A stretch of DNA of 64,000 nt from Elmis aenea (taxonomy: Eukaryota; Arthropoda; Insecta; Coleoptera; Elmidae). The notes beneath the pieces were generated by a model that made no database searches, was not told where the DNA came from, and worked only from the letters and a program-made list of their open reading frames with translations. Positions 11,191 to 22,439 of the stretch are shown here, one piece after another. The stretch covers positions 12,714,640-12,778,639 of the forward strand of contig OX393581.1 in NCBI GenBank assembly GCA_947652605.1, written 5' to 3'. Made by a program: the position numbers and the translations under genes. Every line of letters starts with the position of its first letter. Positions within the stretch are counted from its first letter, which is position 1.

Positions 11191-11512
11191 TACGAAGTTT
11201 GGAAAAATAATAAGTCTTTAGAAAATGGAGCAAGAGCAGTAAAAAAAAGTTTTTGGCGAAGTTGTAAAGATGAAAACAACTGGATATACGATGGTAACAA
11301 AGAGATAATAAACCTAGTATGATGGCCACCTAAAAAGAATAAAACAAGAAAGCATACCTAAACCAATATATAAGTGGGTTCCGAGAACAAAGCAAAAAGA
11401 GGATTAAGAACCTCTTGGAAAGATGAAATAAAGACGGCTGTGAAAAGAAGAGACCTTGAAGAAGACTGGCAAAATACGAGGCTGGTGGAAAAAGTAAGAG
11501 CCGATCGGTAAT
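11190..11512 (+). pseudogene. RTE-like LINE, reverse transcriptase ORF C-terminus
   Basis: The plus strand encodes IPKPIYKWVPRTKQKEGLRT then SWKDEIKTAVKRRDLEEDW (11350-11490, with frame changes). This resembles the conserved tail after the RT domain of insect RTE/CR1-like LINEs (RxPKxxxEWxPxxRKRGRPRxSWxD..ai..Rgl.eedw). It is 5'-truncated to about 0.3 kb and lies directly upstream of the palindromic mariner. Confidence 0.6.
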
Positions 11513-11556
11513 AAATCGTGATCGATAACAAGGAAGGAAATCGAGCTTGCTTTGTA

Positions 11557-12317
11557 CGAGGGCGTATTGAAAAGTAAGGTCTCCAACGATGCCATTTATG
11601 AACGCGAGTTGCTAGGCAAAATTTGACAACAGCGCTGCATTCCTTGGTTCCTCCACCATAGTGTAGAACCATCCGCGAGACCTTGGGACGCTCAATCGCT
11701 GCGTAGCAGTCGTTTAGGTTGGGGCTCCCGCTTAGCTCGCCCGCCAGGTGCGAACTGCGCTCAGTCATTCGATTTTTGAATGCAAAAAAGGTTTCTCCGA
11801 TAGACATTCATCGCCAGTTAGTGGAAGTGTACGGTATAAGGGAAGGTCTTAATGAAGGGTTTGGCTACTTCTCATGTAGAGTTATTCTCCGGTTATTGCG
11901 CACCATCTCGTCGATTCGAGCCGCCGTTGATTCCGGCAAACTCAGCCGCCCCGACCGCTGTTCATCGTGGACGTTTTCCCGGCCCTCAGAAAACTCCCGG
12001 CACCACTTCCGCACGTTTTTTATGTCCATACAATTCGCACCGTATACTTCCACTAACTGGCGATGAATGTCTATCGGAGAAACCTTTTTTGCATTCAAAA
12101 ATCGAATGACTGAGAGCAGTTCGCACCTGGCGGGCTAGCTAAGCGGGAGCCCCATCCTAAACGACTGCTACGCAGCGACCTAGCGTTCCAAGGTCTCGCG
12201 GATGGTTCTACACTGTGGTGGAGGAACCAAGGAATGCAGCGCTGTTGTCAAATTTCGCCTAGCAACTCGCGTTCGGAAATGGCATCGTTGGAGACCTTAC
12301 TTTTCAATACGCCCTCG
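11557..12317 (-). mobile_element. Mariner deletion derivative with inverted duplication of its 5' end
   Basis: Flanked by TA (11555-11556 and 12318-12319), with ends CGAGGGCGTATTGAAAAGTA. The two arms, 11557-11835 and 12039-12317, are inverted copies of about 279 bp, far longer than normal mariner terminal repeats (about 30 bp). Both arms carry the start of the transposase frame (NAKKVSPIDIHRQLVEVYG), so the element is the transposase 5' half plus a reverse copy of its own 5' end. The 3' half is missing. The 761-bp unit could form a long hairpin. Confidence 0.85.
11865..12098 (-). pseudogene. Mariner transposase N-terminal helix-turn-helix fragment
   Basis: A 77-codon frame runs MNAKKVSPIDIHRQLVEVYG, then ANCMDIKNVRKWCREFSEG and ERSGR/TAARIDEMVRNNRRIT. 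It matches the paired HTH DNA-binding region of mariner transposases (VRKWCREF, DEQRSGR). It stops at HEK just before the linker, and the catalytic DD34D domain is absent. The initiating Met and preceding residues continue in the right arm of the palindrome. Such a fragment could at most bind termini. Confidence 0.8.
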
Positions 12318-12402
12318 TAGTTTCAAGTGGTTCACTGCCCAGCTATCAGCAACTTTATCATCACTCTGCTGCTGCTTGCCTTTCCCGTTGTATTGATTAT
12401 TG

Positions 12403-12880
12403 ATGGCTGCGAAACTTCACAATCTCGGCATTTGCGAAGTCGGATCTGTAATTCGATTTCCTTACGCGAAAGGGGGAAATACTATTGAAATTCACCATGA
12501 ATTGTGTGAAGTTAATGGGCTTTCAGTAATAAGTGAAGAAAAAGGGTAAGCAAGTGGTGCCGTAAGTTTGAAAAGGGCCGTCCAAACGGTAATGATGAGG
12601 AAAGGAGCGGAAGGGCGCAGTGCGGAAAAGATTCGGCGATTTAAATGGGATTATTTTGATCACCCTTATTAAAGGCCAGACTTCGCAATTAGTGACTTTC
12701 ACGTCTTCCTACACCTTAAAGGAGGGTGGGTTTCTTGCATCTCAACGCTTCGAGGAGTCGCATAAATTTAAAAAAAGCAGTAGTGCCAGACGGCAACGTT
12801 TTATGCGCAGGTTATGAAAAAGTTTATTTCTCGTTATCATGAAAAGCAATGGCGACTATGTAGAAAAATGAACTAGATAT
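12403..12880 (+). pseudogene. Second mariner: N-terminus fused to C-terminus by internal deletion
   Basis: From ATG 12403 the frame reads MAAKLHNLGICEVGSVIRF then NTIEIHHELCEVNG, a mariner N-terminal HTH. After about 12610 the plus strand jumps to YFDHPY...DFHVFLHLKGGW and QRFEE.../KFISRYHEKQW, the region around and after the third catalytic Asp. Roughly 0.6 kb of the middle, including the first two catalytic Asp residues, is deleted. A stop (GGG TAA) and frameshifts are present. It is a different mariner lineage from the palindromic element ending at 12317. Confidence 0.65.
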
Positions 12881-12883
12881 ATA

Positions 12884-13510
12884 TGTTACGGCCAAAACCC
12901 GAAGTGTGGCCAGTTCCCTAATTGGGCGGTTCTTTTTCACTTTCGGCCGAGACGTGTTGCAAAGGTCCGATTACTTGAAATTAACAGTGTATATGCTACT
13001 TTGGCCGGCTTTTTCGTGAAGTGGCGGAAAAGCCCTGGGCAAAATTTGATGTGCTGATGCAATACTGTCCGTTAGGTGGCACATCTTTCGCTTCCGGTGT
13101 GATGGTGGCGTGCACGTGGTAGCAAGGAAGGATATCCCATTTGTCTGCTGCTTTTCGGAGAAGGTCCTGCCTGTGTGACACGTTCTTCTTATTCTGACAG
13201 CGGTTTTGTTGTGAGTACTGTAGTGATTTCTCGTATTTATATAGTAGGTATATTTTACCTAACCTGATCTAACCTAACCTCCCCTAACTTTACCTGACCT
13301 AACCTTACCTAATCTAACCAGACGCACCAAAATCTGCTTTTGACTTTTTTCTTCCGACTTTGGCCGATCGCTCCATGCCATTTCGCAAACTGGCCGGCCA
13401 AATCCCGAAATCAAGAAAGGATCGGACATTGGCCGGTCAATTAACAGCGACATTGGCCATTTCTCGAATTGGCCCTCTTTGGCCGATTTCGGGCTTTGGC
13501 GGTAACATAT
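12884..13510. mobile_element. MITE-like element with TGTTAC-GGCCAAA termini
   Basis: Left TGTTACGGCCAAAACCCGAA (12884-12903) is inverted at the right end as TTCGGGCTTTGGCGGTAACA (13488-13507). The interior is GC-rich relative to its surroundings and full of GGCC(A/G) motifs. A 61-codon minus-strand frame (12996-13181) has no recognised domain. The superfamily is not certain. It contains the CCTAA tract. Confidence 0.55.
13257..13320. repeat. Degenerate (CCTAA)n telomere-type tract
   Basis: About 12 successive five-base units, CCTAA with variants CCTGA, TCTAA, CCTCC and CCTTA. TTAGG is the ancestral insect telomere repeat. Here it sits inside the MITE-like element, so it may be element sequence rather than a true interstitial telomere. 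Confidence 0.7.
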
Positions 13511-14355
13511 ACAAATACAAAAACAGCATAATATCTATTTTCTATTAGTTTGCGTTCTTTTTTTAACAATCGGCTCTTCCTTTTGGCATACACTTCGTAG
13601 TACAAGAAAGTGGTGTTATTTCTTTTTAAGAAAAATTAAGTATCATTTCCCTTTCGTAGATTGTCTGCTAAACTTTAACAGTTATGGAAAAGGCATTTTG
13701 ATTAATATTTAGTCAACTCCAATAATTTCTGTTGAGAAATTACTTTTGAATAAAGTAACTCCGTTGAAATAATTGCGTTGAATTTGCTTTTTTTAGATTC
13801 AAAGTGTCTTATAATTAAGACTTTTCATGAAAAACTTTAATACCTGGCCCAAGTTATTAAATGACACAGACAAATGTCCTTAATGTAGTGACATTTGGTA
13901 ATTATTCCGACAGAATTTTTCGGCCTTCTTTGTCAGTTGCAATTAATCCAATGTCCTGTGTTATTCTTTTAGAACTTAACACACCAAAAATTTGTCCAAA
14001 CAGAAAAAAGCGAAAAAATGTCATAATAAGTCGAAATGTAAGATACAATTAACAGCAAAATTTTGCCTAAATACACCTAATCTATAAGCAACTTGTTACA
14101 GTGCATTTTATAGTTTTATATAAAACTATTATTGTAGTAAAAATGATCTTTCAGAGCTAATGTTTGTGAATAAGAATTATGTTAACGTTTAATGTAAATC
14201 AATTTAAAAATATATTTTTATACTCTTGCGGTCTCCTTAGGTACATTTTTTAAAACATTTTGCCGTTGTTTATGGGTTTCTGTTACAATATACCAACCTT
14301 TACCCAAGTTAAATCCACCTTAAATGGCAATAAATCCAATTATATCTATCACTGG
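13511..14355. other. AT-rich non-coding stretch, nothing recognised
   Basis: No motif-bearing frame or repeat boundary seen. Confidence 0.4.
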
Positions 14356-14358
14356 TGG

Positions 14359-14629
14359 TGTTAACACCGCCAGCCAATATTTCCCGTTTGCTAACCACCA
14401 CTGACCTAGTAAAATATTCGATTTTGCGAAGCCTTCGTATACGGACCACGCATATAAAAACCGAACGCAATCACGAGTTTTTTGAAGTTTGGAAGTTTTT
14501 TGTAACTAATATTACTGTAACACAGATACCGTGAAATGTGGTCGTGCATAGCAATCTAATAAATATATTTTAATTTGTTGGATCCCTCATTATTAACGTT
14601 TGTTTTCCGCATCACGTTTAATTCTAACA
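14359..14629 (+). mobile_element. Possible solo LTR
   Basis: Starts TGTTAACACCGCC and ends TCTAACA. A TATA-like CATATAAAAA (14451-14460) lies about 100 bp upstream of AATAAA (about 14558), a plausible promoter and polyadenylation layout for an LTR. No internal gag/pol, second LTR, or matching 4-6 bp target duplication was found, so this is tentative. Confidence 0.3.
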
Positions 14630-14935
14630 CAAATTGCATACAACACGACGCACGTGAATTTGAAGATTTTGTTTTATCATTAGGTTTTAATTAAGAATTT
14701 AGAAAAATCGAGATCGTAAGTACATACTGCACAGGGTGGGCAAATTTCGATGTTTTAATAGAGAATCTCGGTAACTATAAGAAATATCAAAAAACGGACC
14801 GCGCATACTCGATCTCTTTTTTCGAGAAAAAGTTAATGGTGACAACTAAAATTGGTTATCGTCTTTTGTTTTCGAGTTATCGCCGATAACTCGATTTTTC
14901 GACTTTTCGTTTTATGACTATATCTGACATATGAC

Positions 14936-15385
14936 ATATTAACACAAGGGCATAATGCTCATTGGAAAAAAGTGGCAGGACAAGCCCATTCTAAGGCTAT
15001 CCTGTCAATGGTCTCTAAAGAAAAGACAGAAGAAATGCTCAGAATGAGCAGAGCAGACATCAGAGCAGCCACAGGACTTGTCACAGGGCACTGTGGCCTA
15101 AACAAACACTTCTACATAATAGGGCTCTCTGAGACCGACATATGCAGAGGATGTGGTGGAGAAGAAGAAACTCCTCTTCACGTAATATGCCAGTGTGAAG
15201 GATTCACACACAATCGGCGTAGACTTCTAGGGATGGAAAAAGCCAACCAAGAAGAGTTAAGAAAAACACTCTTAAAGAAAATACTGGAGAAAAACACAGG
15301 ACTCCTTTAAGGGACCATCACCAGAGGGTACAATAGACCAATAGGTCGCAGTACTGTAACCCGAAACGGGACCACCTCCGCGCAA
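14936..15385 (+). pseudogene. I-like LINE, copy 1: 3' end of ORF2
   Basis: An intact 112-codon frame (14972-15310) carries MSRADIRAATGLVTGHCGLN and CRGCGGEEETPLHVICQCEG. This is the region downstream of the RNase H domain, with the CxxC...HxxxxC motif typical of I/R1-type LINE ORF2 C-termini. The element is 5'-truncated at about 14936 and followed by GGACCACCTCCGCGC and an AAT-rich tail (15388-15402), as expected for a target-primed insertion. Confidence 0.75.
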
Positions 15386-15402
15386 ATAATAATAATAATA
15401 AA

Positions 15403-16190
15403 TAAAATATCTGACTTGTTTATGAATATAAAATTTTGACGTTCTACACTACAGGCATTTTTTTGATAAGAATGCAGTGAGGTAGACAATTTTTCAAAAA
15501 AAATCTATATTCAATTTGTGACATAAAGTTGAATTTTTTTAATGAAACCAATAGTTGGCTATGACCTATTTAAATTCCTTATTTTTTTTGTCATTCCAAA
15601 AATATAAGGGTTGTTTTTGGTCGTGAACCCGTGTTTTTAATTTTTATCGTGAAATTATAATGTGTTAGTTGTTTCACCTAATTCATTTCTCTCTCATATT
15701 TTCATAGCGTGAACCTCGTTCCGAGAATATTTTTAAAAAACCTGATTTTATGAGTTTGCTACTGCATAAATTACACCTAAACTTTCCTTAGTTAAACTGA
15801 AGACTTTTAGTACTCAGTTAACGTGGAAAACTTCGTGAATAGCCCCTCTGTAGCTTATTAAAAAAATGGTTATGAAAGCCCTAGCAATCTTAAAATCGAT
15901 CTCATATTACAAACCCGACAACACCCAGATCTACACCCCATGACTTGCAATTTTGCAGCAGGCTGCGATAAAGAATTCACTCCATTGAATTAAAAGTTAT
16001 GATTAATATTTCATGAATGGATAAGGAACGGAACGATTTTATCGAAAGCGCGCGTGTACGTTCTTATAATAATGAACAAAATACTTAAGTTGCTTTTAAA
16101 ATTCTTATTTACTCAGAACTACTTTCTAAAATATGATAACTTTAATAATAATACTAATGGACTTGGGTACCTACAATCGATATTATATAT
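15403..16190. other. AT-rich non-coding stretch, nothing recognised
   Basis: No coding motif or repeat structure recognised. Confidence 0.4.
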
Positions 16191-16191
16191 A

Positions 16192-16500
16192 CAGAATGGC
16201 TCGCCGGAACGGGAAATTTCAAAAACTCAGTAATGTTGTGATAAATCATTTTTTTAAATTACAAACATGATTATCGAAAGGCAATTTTGGTGAACGACTG
16301 CACGTTCAAGTCATTTCCTAAAGATAACATTCTGCAAATGACCACCTTCTCTGTGTAGGCATTGCTGCATTCACAGAGACAAAGTCCCCCATAAGCCATA
16401 ACTCGCTGCAAAATCTTAACGGAAATGCTCATTACGAATCCCTGCCTTCATTTCATCGGTGTTGTGAGGACCATCAGTAAATACTCGACTTTTTAAAAGA
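16192..16500 (-). pseudogene. Rosa-like mariner transposase C-terminus (relic)
   Basis: Minus-strand reading gives LKSRVFTDGPHNTDEMKAGI then, after stops, REGGHLQNVIFRK. This matches the last part of the transposase type seen at 37908-39220 (LKSR.Y......ELK..I ... GGHL..VIF). The left end CAGAATGGCTCGCCGG after TA (16190-16207) may be its terminal repeat. The element is cut off at 16500, where the I-like LINE begins. Confidence 0.5.
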
Positions 16501-16502
16501 AT

Positions 16503-17312
16503 ATGGGGGGCAGTTCAACTGAGACAAAGCACATCTGTGAGCCTTGGCATGTAGGACATGTAGCACTTATGTTATTAGAAGCAGATGTTAATAATAAAAG
16601 AATCTTCATAGTGTCCGACAGAAAAGCACCATTAAAAGCTCTTGGCTCGTTGGAAGTAAACTCAGGACTTGTTCTGAACTGCATCCGGGCAATCAACGTG
16701 CTAGGAAGCAGGAATAATGTTAAACTGGTATGATTTCCAGGGCACACTAATATACCAGAGAACGAGAAGGCAGATCGCCTAGCCCTAACTGGCAGCGAGA
16801 CACCTTTCTTCGCACTAGAACCAGCAGTTGGCACATCCTATGGAACAGCCAAGCGGTGTCTAAATGACACTTCAATACAGGGGCATAATGCCCATTGGAA
16901 AAACGTTGCAGGATAGGCCCACTTTAAGGCTATTCTGTCAAATCTACCTAAAGTAAACACAGATAAAAGCTCAAGATAAGCAGAGCAGACATCGGAGCCA
17001 CAGGACTCGTCACAGGGTACTGTGGGCTAAACAAACACTTCTTCATAATGAGGCTGTCAGAGACCGATTTATGCAGAGGATGTGGTGAAGAAGAAGAAAC
17101 TCCTCTTCACGAACTATGCCAGGGTGTAGGATTCACACCCTTTTGGCGCAGACCTCTAGGGATGAAAAAAAAAAAACAGCCAAGGATAGTTAAGAAAAAC
17201 ACCTTTAAAGAAAATCCTGGACGTTTTCAAAACACAGGTCTGCTTTAAGGGGCTCTTACCAGAGGGTACAATAGACCAATAGGTTGCAGTACAGGAACCC
17301 AACATTTAAAAA
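16503..17312 (+). pseudogene. I-like LINE, copy 2: RNase H and ORF2 C-terminus
   Basis: Contains part of an RNase H domain (LLEADVNNKRIFIVSDRKAP, with the Asp of the VSD motif, then LVLNCIRAINVLGSRNNVKL, FPGHTNIPENEKADRLAL with the H-N...AD motif). It is followed by the CxxC-type C-terminal segment near 17048-17240 (LCRGCGEEEETPLHELCQ). Several stops and frameshifts interrupt it, including TGA in place of Trp before PGH. It is homologous to 14936-15385 over its last 400 bp and to 30223-32280 over its full length. Confidence 0.75.
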
Positions 17313-17539
17313 AAAAGCGCCCGTAAAAAGTAATTACACAATAAAAAAAGATCTGGTGTTCTCGATGGCCATAGAAAATTACCATTTCTGGAAATGATGC
17401 GGTTTTCGATAAAGTCAATGAGTTTTAATTCATGCACTATACAAATCTTGGATGGCTTAAACTATGAGTTTGAAATAATATCATAATCTTCCGTAATTGC
17501 GCTCTACTTTGTATTTCCGAGTCACAGCGAATGTGGTCG

Positions 17540-18110
17540 CTTACCGGTTCCATGCTTGTATTGCCTCCTTTCAATAAATTTTTTTCATGTTTGTCGCTTG
17601 GGGACATTGCCTTTTTTGTACTTTTTATCCACGTTTTTTTGGCGTGTCTCCACTTTCGTCACTGTACTGGTTTCCAGGTAACAACTATTTTTAGTAGTCT
17701 TTTTCTCCCCATCCTTCTAACATGCTCGAAGGAACGAAGTTGCTTCTCTTGAATGACAGTTATGACAGTTCTTTCGTTTTTATCATCTTTCTTATTCCCT
17801 TATTTCTAATTTTTTATTTTTGCGTTACTGGCAAATCTTAGAAAATCTATTTCAGTCGTAAATTGCTTGTATTCCATACCTCTATTGACTTACCAAGCTG
17901 CAGAGCCGTAATTGAGTGTTGTTTTAACTATTATTTCTTATATGCGCTTAGTTTAATTATTCTTTTGGCATAGGATAGAGTTAAGCGCCTTAGTAATTTT
18001 TCGTGCACTATTGATTCGGCTCTTGATCATCTCATTATCTCTACCAATGTAACTTATTTTTGTTCCTAGAAATATAAACTCGATGCAATTCAATGCGAAG
18101 AATGCTAAAA
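17540..18110 (-). pseudogene. RTE-like LINE, ORF2 C-terminal segment
   Basis: The minus strand encodes NRGMEYKQFTTEIDFLRFA, VIQEKQLRSFEHVRRMGRKR and KRKWRHAKKTWIKSTKKAMS. These correspond to the post-RT motifs of a common insect LINE (..EMDFLRRS.R.., I..KQL.W.GHV.RM...R, GRPKK.W.....KAM). Frames are broken by several stops. The 5' part is missing. Confidence 0.65.
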
Positions 18111-19097
18111 GAACTCTGGAATTAGAAAAAGCAACCGACGCGAAAATAGTTTGCAGATGATGGTTCTTCGAAATTATGTACTGTTATTTTGGATATTTAA
18201 GTCACAAGCCCACCCTTAAGTTAGAAATTCCCATCTAAACGCGGTTGTTTGTTTAATAGACATTATAAAGTGTATGTAGGAGTAAATTTCTGCACATACT
18301 GGGGTGAAATAGATTAGAAACAACTTTATAAGAGCTGCTAAACTGCAGCAGATCAAGTTATCAAGTTGGCAGGTTCCGCTTTAAGCTATTTGCTTCAATA
18401 TTCGTGTTTGTAGTGTGTGTTTAGTTAATAATTATCCAATTTAAGTATAATCTGCACCATATTAGTAGTCTGCTTGAGGTAATTAGCAGAATGCTATGTC
18501 GAGAATTAATTTATTATTGAGTTGTTATAATTTTAATATAAAAATAAGAAATTAGTATTTGGATACCTACTAAGTAAATAAGTGATTTAAGTTGATATGC
18601 AATAACAATCGATCAATATGTTCCCTATCGGACATTTCTAACATTTGATTAGCGTTTTTAACTTAAGTTAAATGTACAACAATTTTTTTAAAGGTTTTGA
18701 TCTAGTAAGCATGCTAGACTGATTTTAAAAGCTGATAGTAGATATACTTTAAGTGTGAAGGATGTTCACACTTTAGTTAAAATAGTAAGAAGAGATCAAA
18801 TTTAAGGCTGAAAGCCGCGTAAGTTATCATAATTAAATTAATAACTACAAGCAGGGATTAAAAAAGGAACAAAAATGTTAAACGTAATTTCCCGAAATTT
18901 TTGTAAGAACGGATACGAAATTATTATTTTCTAAATTTCTGTTTTTTTATTTACATAGAAAGTATTTTACATAAACCATACAAAAAACTAGTATTTGCAG
19001 TAAAGTTTATTTAGATAGAGCTCTTTTATAATTGTACGTCGTTTTGACGTATGATTGGGCTTTATAGCCTCAAAAATATGATTGGGTTTCTAGGGTT
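18111..19097. other. AT-rich non-coding stretch, nothing recognised
   Basis: No coding motif or repeat boundary recognised. Confidence 0.4.
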
Positions 19098-19335
19098 AAC
19101 GTATCTAATGAGATTGACCGGTCCTGGTACCCGTTTTTGCCACCCGGATGTTTAAAGAAACGCCTGCTTTCTAAACCAGTATGCTAGGAATATTACAAGC
19201 TTGCGAAACTTTATAAAGATGATGCAATACTTCCAAAGATTACGCCTGTTCGCCAACCAGTGTGTTGGAATGCAGGGGAAAACTTTGCATGGAATATTTT
19301 TAACGTATCTAATGAGATTGACTGGTCGTGGAAGA
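19098..19335. repeat. Short direct repeat spaced by 204 bp
   Basis: TTAACGTATCTAATGAGATT followed by GACCGGTC/GACTGGTC and TGG occurs at 19098 and 19302. The sequence between is not otherwise repeated. Confidence 0.7.
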
Positions 19336-19453
19336 GGGTGGTAACTAAGGAATTATAGGTCCTCGACTTGGGGACAAAAAAAAGATAGAACCGGTTTTAA
19401 CCATCATTAAATTTCGTTTCGCCAAACGAAAACGAAATTTAATGGGTGGGAAC

Positions 19454-20293
19454 TAGGGTTTCTCATATTTGACCATTTTGCTTGTCCCGGGATTCCAGGA
19501 AAAAATCGGCCTTTGTCCTGGGATTTCCGGGGATCCCGTGATGTAATAAATTATGTCAATATTTTTAAATAAATAACCCAAAAAATTAAAGGAGCGGTTT
19601 ATTACTTAAAAACAACTCCAAGTCATATATGTAATACATTTTGCTCCATGATTATTACAAATAATTCAATAATATTGGTGAGAGAAACATACATTTGGGA
19701 ATTATAACCTTTCTATTGCAATTTCATATTTATGAATACAATAATATAATTTTTACAATGAATATTTGTAAGGTGATTTAAGAAAACAAAGGTGATCTGT
19801 GCTTCAGTCAATTAGTCTTTTTCTTAATTTATTAACAAAAAGTCCTGCTGCATAAAATGCTCTCTAAGTCTCTATTGATGTAGGTGAAATAAATTGTCTT
19901 GAGAGCATCTAGCACAAAGAAACATCGTTATTATCAATAAAATTTCATTTATAAGTGATTTTGCTTTGAATTATCAGGGTACACAAAAATAAAACTGTAA
20001 AAGTATTTTGAAGATATTAACTTTGTAATGGAGACCGGGCTTCTTTGCGCCATACTAAAAGAGAAAAATTATTTTGAAGTTTTTCCATAATTTACTATTA
20101 GTAAAGACATTTTAAGGATAAAATTCTGATAAGTTATGATAGTATTACAAAGATCTTAGCACAAAATAAACGAAAACAACACTTTTTTAAAATCCCGGGA
20201 ATTCCCGGGACAAAAAGCATTTCCTGGGAAATATAAAATAGCTTAAAATTGACCGGGATCCCGGCTTCCCGGGATCCCGGGAAAGAAGCCCTA
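19454..20293 (-). mobile_element. hAT element, non-autonomous, with perfect 8-bp TSD
   Basis: TSD GTGGGAAC is present on both sides (19446-19453, 20294-20301). Ends are TAGGGTTTCT and AGAAGCCCTA, with inner CCCGGGATCCCGGG-type palindromes. A minus-strand relic near 19890-19800 reads RAFYAAGLFVNKLRKRLID, the hAT dimerisation (C-terminal) motif, with a stop just before it where Glu is expected. At 840 bp it lacks the RNase H-like catalytic domain. Confidence 0.9.
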
Positions 20294-20301
20294 GTGGGAA
20301 C

Positions 20302-21103
20302 GTAGAGAACAGAAACGAAATATTTTTCGTTTTTAATTCCTGATTACAAGTGAAATTGGGATGACGTTCAAAAACTTATTGTCGCTAAATTTTACAGTCA
20401 GTAAGTTGTTTCTGTTGTGTATTGACACCAAAATGAATGCGCAGACGACAAAATCCTGCAAATAACCAATGTTTAATCTTTTTATCCGTCAACTTTTCAA
20501 TTGAAACATTATTTTGTGAATATTATTTGTAAAGAATTTTTTTCATTTTCTAGGAACTAAAGTAGTACTATATTGAAAACGTCAATGCATCAGATATGTG
20601 AACGATTTTTGAACGCGGTGTAACACATGCAACTAGATCTTTTTAAAATACTTGTCACGAATATCCAAGTTTTTTAAACTTTTGAATTGCATTCCCACTA
20701 AAGCTTTTCTTTGAAGTTATTGTCAACGCTAAACTAACATCACTTTAGCGTTGCTCGCTGTTTTTTAGGGACGAAAAAGCGCCTGAGATAGTAATGCACT
20801 GGACATGTAATTATTTCGACCTTGTTTTGACATTTTATGTCGTAAATTATAAGCGAGACTGTAGAGACTGCTATTATAGTTATTACTTAAATTCCGTTGC
20901 CGGAGTATTCTTGAAATGCTGGCAATTTTCTCTGCATGAAGACTGTAACTCCAGCAATTTTGCTTGTAGCACGATATTGTTTTATTGCAATCTCAAAAAC
21001 TGATTTCAACTATTTCATTTTGACATTGCTTAAACATACGATTCGGTAATAAAATAATGATGAATGTATGTGTGACGTTAAATGAAAAATTTCAGTAGTA
21101 CCT
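20302..21103. other. AT-rich non-coding stretch, nothing recognised
   Basis: A 69-codon plus-strand frame (20794-21003) shows no recognisable domain. Confidence 0.4.
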
Positions 21104-21260
21104 AATATAACAAGTGCATTGAAAATTATCGATAATTTTTGGTAAATATGCCCGAATGCAAGTTGAGTTGAAAAAAACACTAGTGATTTTTTCTGATTTC
21201 ACTTGCATAAGTGAAGATTTGTCAAAAATTATAGATTATTTGTAATGCACGAGTTATATT
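21104..21260. mobile_element. Small MITE, copy 1
   Basis: Inverted ends AATATAACAAGTGCATTG and CAATGCACGAGTTATATT type, with inner GATAATTTTTGG / CAAAAATTATAGAT. The second copy lies 411 bp downstream within a larger direct duplication. Confidence 0.65.
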
Positions 21261-21299
21261 TTGTCAGAAATTTTGCTTCACCTAACCTACATGTCAAAT

Positions 21300-21505
21300 T
21301 AAATGTATGTTATGTCAAATTTTACAAGTACTGTCAGAGTGATGCGTCAGGGGTGTGGTTTAATCTATATTAAAATAACGCTACTGGTCGCCGAAATTCG
21401 TCAAAAAATTATCAAGACCAAAACATTCAATTCCCTCTCCAAATTTATATTTCTTAGAAACGACCAATAAACGCATGAAAATCTGTTAATTGCGAAAAGG
21501 ATATT
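21300..21505. repeat. Direct repeat partner of 21868-22100
   Basis: TGTTATGTCAAATTTTACAA through GACCAATAAACGCATGAAAA recurs at about 21873-22065; the second copy holds an extra segment (CACCAATCAAAAACTCAGA). Confidence 0.8.
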
Positions 21506-21514
21506 ATCAGTAGT

Positions 21515-21679
21515 AATATAACAAGTGCATTGAAAATTATCGATAATTTTTGGTAAATATGCCCTTGAGCTGAAAAAATCACGAGTGCACTTCGTGCACG
21601 AGTGATTTTTTCTGCTTCAACTTGCATGAGTGAAGATTTGTCAAAAATTATAGATTATTTGCAATGCACGAGTTATATT
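21515..21679. mobile_element. Small MITE, copy 2, with central hairpin
   Basis: Same ends as copy 1. The middle (about 21573-21615) is a near-perfect hairpin, GAAAAAATCACGAGTGCAC mirrored by GTGCACGAGTGATTTTTTC, that is only partly kept in copy 1. Confidence 0.7.
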
Positions 21680-22092
21680 TTGTCAGAAAATTTCCTTCAC
21701 CTAACCTATCTGTCAAATTAAAATGTTGTTTAATTTAGATAAATTAAAGTATACCTACTACTTACTGCGATTGTTATTATTAATAGATCATTTATAACTA
21801 ATTTTTAATTCAAGAATTATATTTTAATAAAAATTAATGAACCAAATAGTATTTAGGTACATACATAATCTGTTATGTCAAATTTTACAAGTACTGTCAG
21901 AGTGGTGTGTCAGGGGTGTGGTTTAATCTATATTAAAGTAACGTTATTGGTCGCCGACATCTGTCAAAAAATTATCAAGACCAAACTATTTTATTCCCTC
22001 TCCAAATTTATATTTTCCACCAATCAAAAACTCAGATTTCTTAGAAACGACCAATAAACGCATGAAAATCTGTTAATTGCGAAAAGTAAATT

Positions 22093-22436
22093 ATCAGTGT
22101 ATGATTATGTTTATTGGCCGTTTAAAGGAAATCTGAGTTTGTTATTGGTCGAAAACGCAAATTTGACAGGAGGATCAACTCCTGGCAGAGGAATGTAAAA
22201 TTATTACCGTGTAATATTGCTCCTATTGGTAGTCTCTAAAAGATTTAAGATTAGTGATTGGTTGAAAACGCAAATTTGACAGGTGAAGGGAATTTTCAGT
22301 GTATGATTTTGTTTATTGGTCGTTTCTAGGATATCTGAATTTGTGATTGGTCGAAAACGCAATTTTTACAGGAGGATCAACTTCTGACAGGAAAATGTAA
22401 ATCTATTACCGTGTAATAATGCTCCCATTGGTAGTG
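22093..22436. repeat. Two-copy tandem repeat, period about 199 bp
   Basis: TCAGTGTATGATT[A/T]TGTTTA..., GGTCGAAAACGCAA, ACAGGAGGATCAACT and TATTACCGTGTAAT recur in order at 22094-22226 and 22293-22435. Confidence 0.8.
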
Positions 22437-22439
22437 GAA

